DNA from: Microcebus murinus
Taxonomy: Eukaryota; Chordata; Mammalia; Primates; Cheirogaleidae
Assembly (NCBI RefSeq): GCF_040939455.1
Contig: NC_134119.1
Location: 13,256,501 to 13,320,500, forward strand
DNA: 64,000 nucleotides
Direction of reading: 5' to 3'
Below are positions 61,520 to 64,000 of this stretch, one piece after another (position 1 is the stretch's first letter; each line of letters begins with the position of its first letter). A program made the translations under genes and the position numbers. The notes beneath the pieces were generated by a model that ran no database searches, had not been told where the DNA came from, and saw only the letters and a program-made list of their open reading frames with translations.

Positions 61520-61880
61520 GGTAGGTCTAGATCAGGGGGTGGGGAAACATTTTCTGTAAAGGGCCAGACGGTACACACTTTCTGCTTTGGCCGCATGGGC
61601 TCTGGCTGCGGCGACTCAGCTCTGCCTGCGTAACACGAAGGCAGCCACAGACAAAACAGAAGTGAATGGAAGTAGCGGTGTGCCAATAAAACTTTATCTG
61701 TGGGGACTGAAATTTAAATTTCCTATCATTTTCATGTGTCACTAAAATGTTATTCTTCTTTTGATTTTTTTTCTCCGCAGCCGTCTGAAAATGTACAAAC
61801 CGTTTTCAGCGCAGGGGAAGTGCAAAGCCAGGCAGAGGCGGATCTGGCCTGTGGGCTGTAGTTAGCCTACCCCAGGATGA
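61520..61880. repeat. hAT-type nonautonomous DNA transposon
   Basis: TCAGGGGGTGGGGAAACATT, TGTAAAGGGCCAGACGGTAC, GCAGCCACAGACAAAACAGA and CAATAAAACTTTATCTGTGG match the element at 6040-6285. A GGCCTGTGGGCTGTAGTTAG end lies near 61865. Confidence 0.65.
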
Positions 61881-62268
61881 GGTCCAAAAAGTGAGAAACT
61901 CACTGCTACAGAGTTGTTTTTTTCCCCCCAAACAGCTGCTTTGGAACAAAGAAAAAAAAAGTCAATACTTCTTTTGTTTGTCTTCTGTTCCTAAAAGTTC
62001 CGGCCCCTCGGGAGACGAGCACTGCGCGATTCCACTTACACGAGGATCTAAGCAGTTGAGCCCTTAGAAACAGAAAGCAGCTGATGCCTGCCCGGGGCCG
62101 GGGCAGTTTGGGAAATGGGGAACTGTTGTCCACTGGGCACAGTTTCAGTTTGGCAGGATGAGAACATTCTAGAGACCCACTGCACAGACTACTGCGTACG
62201 GTCAGCACTACTTACTGTGCATTTAAAAGTGGTTAAGATGGTAAATTTTATGTTATGTGTTTTTTACC

Positions 62269-62270
<2 letters not shown>

Positions 62271-62307
<37 letters not shown>
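62271..62307. repeat. (CA)n microsatellite
   Basis: About 18 CA units. Confidence 0.98.
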
Positions 62308-62310
<3 letters not shown>

Positions 62311-62649
62311 CCGCAGCGTCTCCTCTGCCCTCTGTGGTCTGTCCCGGGAGCACCTAGGTGGGCAGAAGCAGCAGTTGATTTGTTCTACTCTAAGTGCGTG
62401 ACCCCCCTGCACAGCAGGGGACAGAGGAGGCCCTTTACACCTTAACCTTTGACCCTCCTGCCTTGGGTCATAGGGGCCACGAGTCTCCCGGGCTGGGTCA
62501 GGCAGGGTCCCTCACGAAGTGCTCCCACCCCTGTACTCAGTCCCTGCCCCTCCTCTCTCCTGGCCGGCTGCAGTCCTCTCCTCGCTGGTCTCCCCGCATC
62601 CAGCCGTTGTCTCCCCATGGGATATTCTCTGCACAATAGGTCCTATTAG

Positions 62650-63012
62650 AAGCTGTGGTGCATTGAATTGTGCCCACCCAGAATGGGACCTTATTTGGAA
62701 ATAGGGTCTTTGCAGATGCAATCAAGGGAAGGATGGAGAGGAGACCCTCCCGGATCAGGGTGGGCCCCAAACCCAGGGACAGTACACCCGCAAGAGCTGG
62801 GAAAGGACACACACAGACACAGAGAGCAGAGGCAGAGGGTGGCGTGACGCATGCACGACCGGGGGCTCCTGGAGCCACCAGAGGCTGGAAGAGGCTGGAG
62901 GATTCTGCCCGACAGCCCCTGGAGGGAGCGCGGCCGGCACGCCTGGTCTCGGGCTGCCCCCAGTGCGGTAGAGGAAACATTCCTGCTGTGTTCAGCCACC
63001 AAGTCACAGCAC
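62650..63012 (+). repeat. MaLR/MLT1-like LTR
   Basis: GTGGTGCATTGAATTGTGCC, CTTATTTGGAAATAGGGTCT, TTGCAGATGCAATCAAGG and the end TCAGCCACCAAGTCAC follow the LTR plan. Poly-A and 3' end are truncated. Confidence 0.65.
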
Positions 63013-63449
63013 AGGACGCAAGGCAGAGCCTGTCCCTCCACCCACCTTGCTCAGGAGACAAAGCCAAGGTCCTCACAGCGTCCGTCTGACCTGGTTTTGT
63101 TGCCAGTCCTTGGCCTCGTACTTTTTCCCCTCCTTCCCCGCCTCCAGGCACGATGGTCCCTTTGCTGTTCCCTGGACCCCAAGGTGTACTGTTGTCCTGG
63201 CAGGTGCTGCTCCTCCCAGGACCGCCTGCCCGTCCCCAGCCCTTCCCCAGCCCGTCCCCAGCCCGCTGCAAGGGTCCCGCCTCCCCTTTGCTCTTTGCTC
63301 AGATCCGCCTCCGAGCCAGGCTCCCCCCAACTGCCCCCGCCCCAGCCGCCGGCTTCCCCACCCTCTCCTCCGCTCCACTTTCCTCTTTTTCCTGCACGAA
63401 TCCGTCTCCTTCGGAAACACTATGGATTTTACTTAAAAAATCACCATCT

Positions 63450-63565
63450 ACCTTTCCTTGTTTGAATGTGAGCTCAGCAAGGGCGGAATTCTGATGTGTC
63501 TGCCACTGCGGTAATGCCCGAACCCGGCCGGTGGATGCTGTGAGCAAATACTTGCTGCAGGACCA
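63450..63565 (+). repeat. LINE L2 3' end
   Basis: TTGAATGTGAGCTCAGCAAG then GGCGGAATTCTGATGTGTCT and GAGCAAATACTTGCTGCAG is the sense L2 terminus. Confidence 0.6.
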
Positions 63566-63653
63566 GCGTGTGTGGTCGGCAGAGCAAGTGCCCCCACGCC
63601 GCCCCCCCAAGATCTCCTTCCCTGACGCTGGGCCGGAGAACATGTTGAATATG

Positions 63654-64000
63654 TCAGGTGACGTGGCAAAGGGAAATTAGGGTTCCGATGGAATAAATGG
63701 AGCTAAACAGCTGGCCTCGAAATACGCCCTATTCGCATTATCCAGGTGCGCATAATTCAATCGAAGGGTCCTACAGGAGTGGCAGAGGCGTGAGGACAGA
63801 GGGTCAGAGCGCGGTGATGCGGGCAGGACCCGCCCGCGTGGCTGGCTGAGGGGAGGGAGGGCTGCTTGCCAAGGAACGTGCGGAGCGACAGCGGCGAGAA
63901 ACTGGAAAAGACAAGGGAGCAGACGCGCCCAGAGTCTCCTGAAGGAGCACAGCCCTGGTGACACCTGATTTTAGCCCGGCGAGACCCGTAACTGCCCTTT
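63654..64000 (+). repeat. MaLR/MLT1-like LTR, cut by window end
   Basis: GTGACGTGGCAAAGGGAAAT, ATCCAGGTGCGCATAATTCA, CTCCTGAAGGAGCACAGCCC and CTGATTTTAGCCCGGCGAGA follow the same plan as 51885-52330 and continue past the window. Confidence 0.65.

Noticed and set aside
62537..63271. 244-residue open frame on the minus strand
   Set aside because: It covers an MLT1-like LTR in reverse and GC-rich flank. No protein family resemblance was seen.

Overview
This is a mammalian nuclear genomic window, almost certainly from a strepsirrhine primate (lemur type). The best evidence is the Alu copies. At least eight carry the linker read on one strand as TTAGTTGGCCAATTAATTTC followed by a TTTCTATTTATAGTAGAGACG-like stretch, an arrangement I associate with lemuriform Alus and not with human AluS/AluY. 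Around these is a normal eutherian repeat background (L2, MIR, MER20, MER5A, L1, MaLR LTRs). I cannot name the species.

The only protein-coding gene I can support is EYA2 (eyes absent homolog 2), on the minus strand. Four internal exons are visible, in transcript order 40569-40502, 39104-38927, 32610-32468 and 25253-25170. They join with consistent phases (incoming 1, then 0, 1, 0, outgoing 0) and encode about 158 residues, roughly 139-296 of the human protein as I recall it. They cover the end of the Pro/Ser/Thr/Tyr-rich transactivation region, the Tyr-rich segment, a basic linker, and the start of the HAD phosphatase (EYA) domain including the DLDET nucleophile motif. Neither the upstream N-terminal exons nor the remaining EYA-domain exons were found, so 1-25169 and 40570-64000 are read as parts of large flanking introns.

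Layout: 1-25169 is intron with L2/MIR/MER20, a probable gammaretrovirus-like solo LTR (5225-5775), L1 pieces, five full or nearly full Alus plus Alu fragments, and several AT-rich islands dense in homeodomain-like motifs. 25170-40569 holds the four exons and their three introns. 40570-64000 is intron with several GC- and CpG-rich stretches, nested Alu/MLT1 insertions, a young-looking L1 3' end (55383-56580), and microsatellites.

No operon, CRISPR array, tRNA, rRNA or novel gene system is visible. The most useful leads are an inverted Alu pair flanking three exons (possible circular RNA), a CpG-rich segment ending in a perfect splice donor on the strand opposite EYA2, candidate intronic enhancers, and old repeats that are unexpectedly rich in CpG. 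All repeat family names are by eye and were not checked with RepeatMasker.
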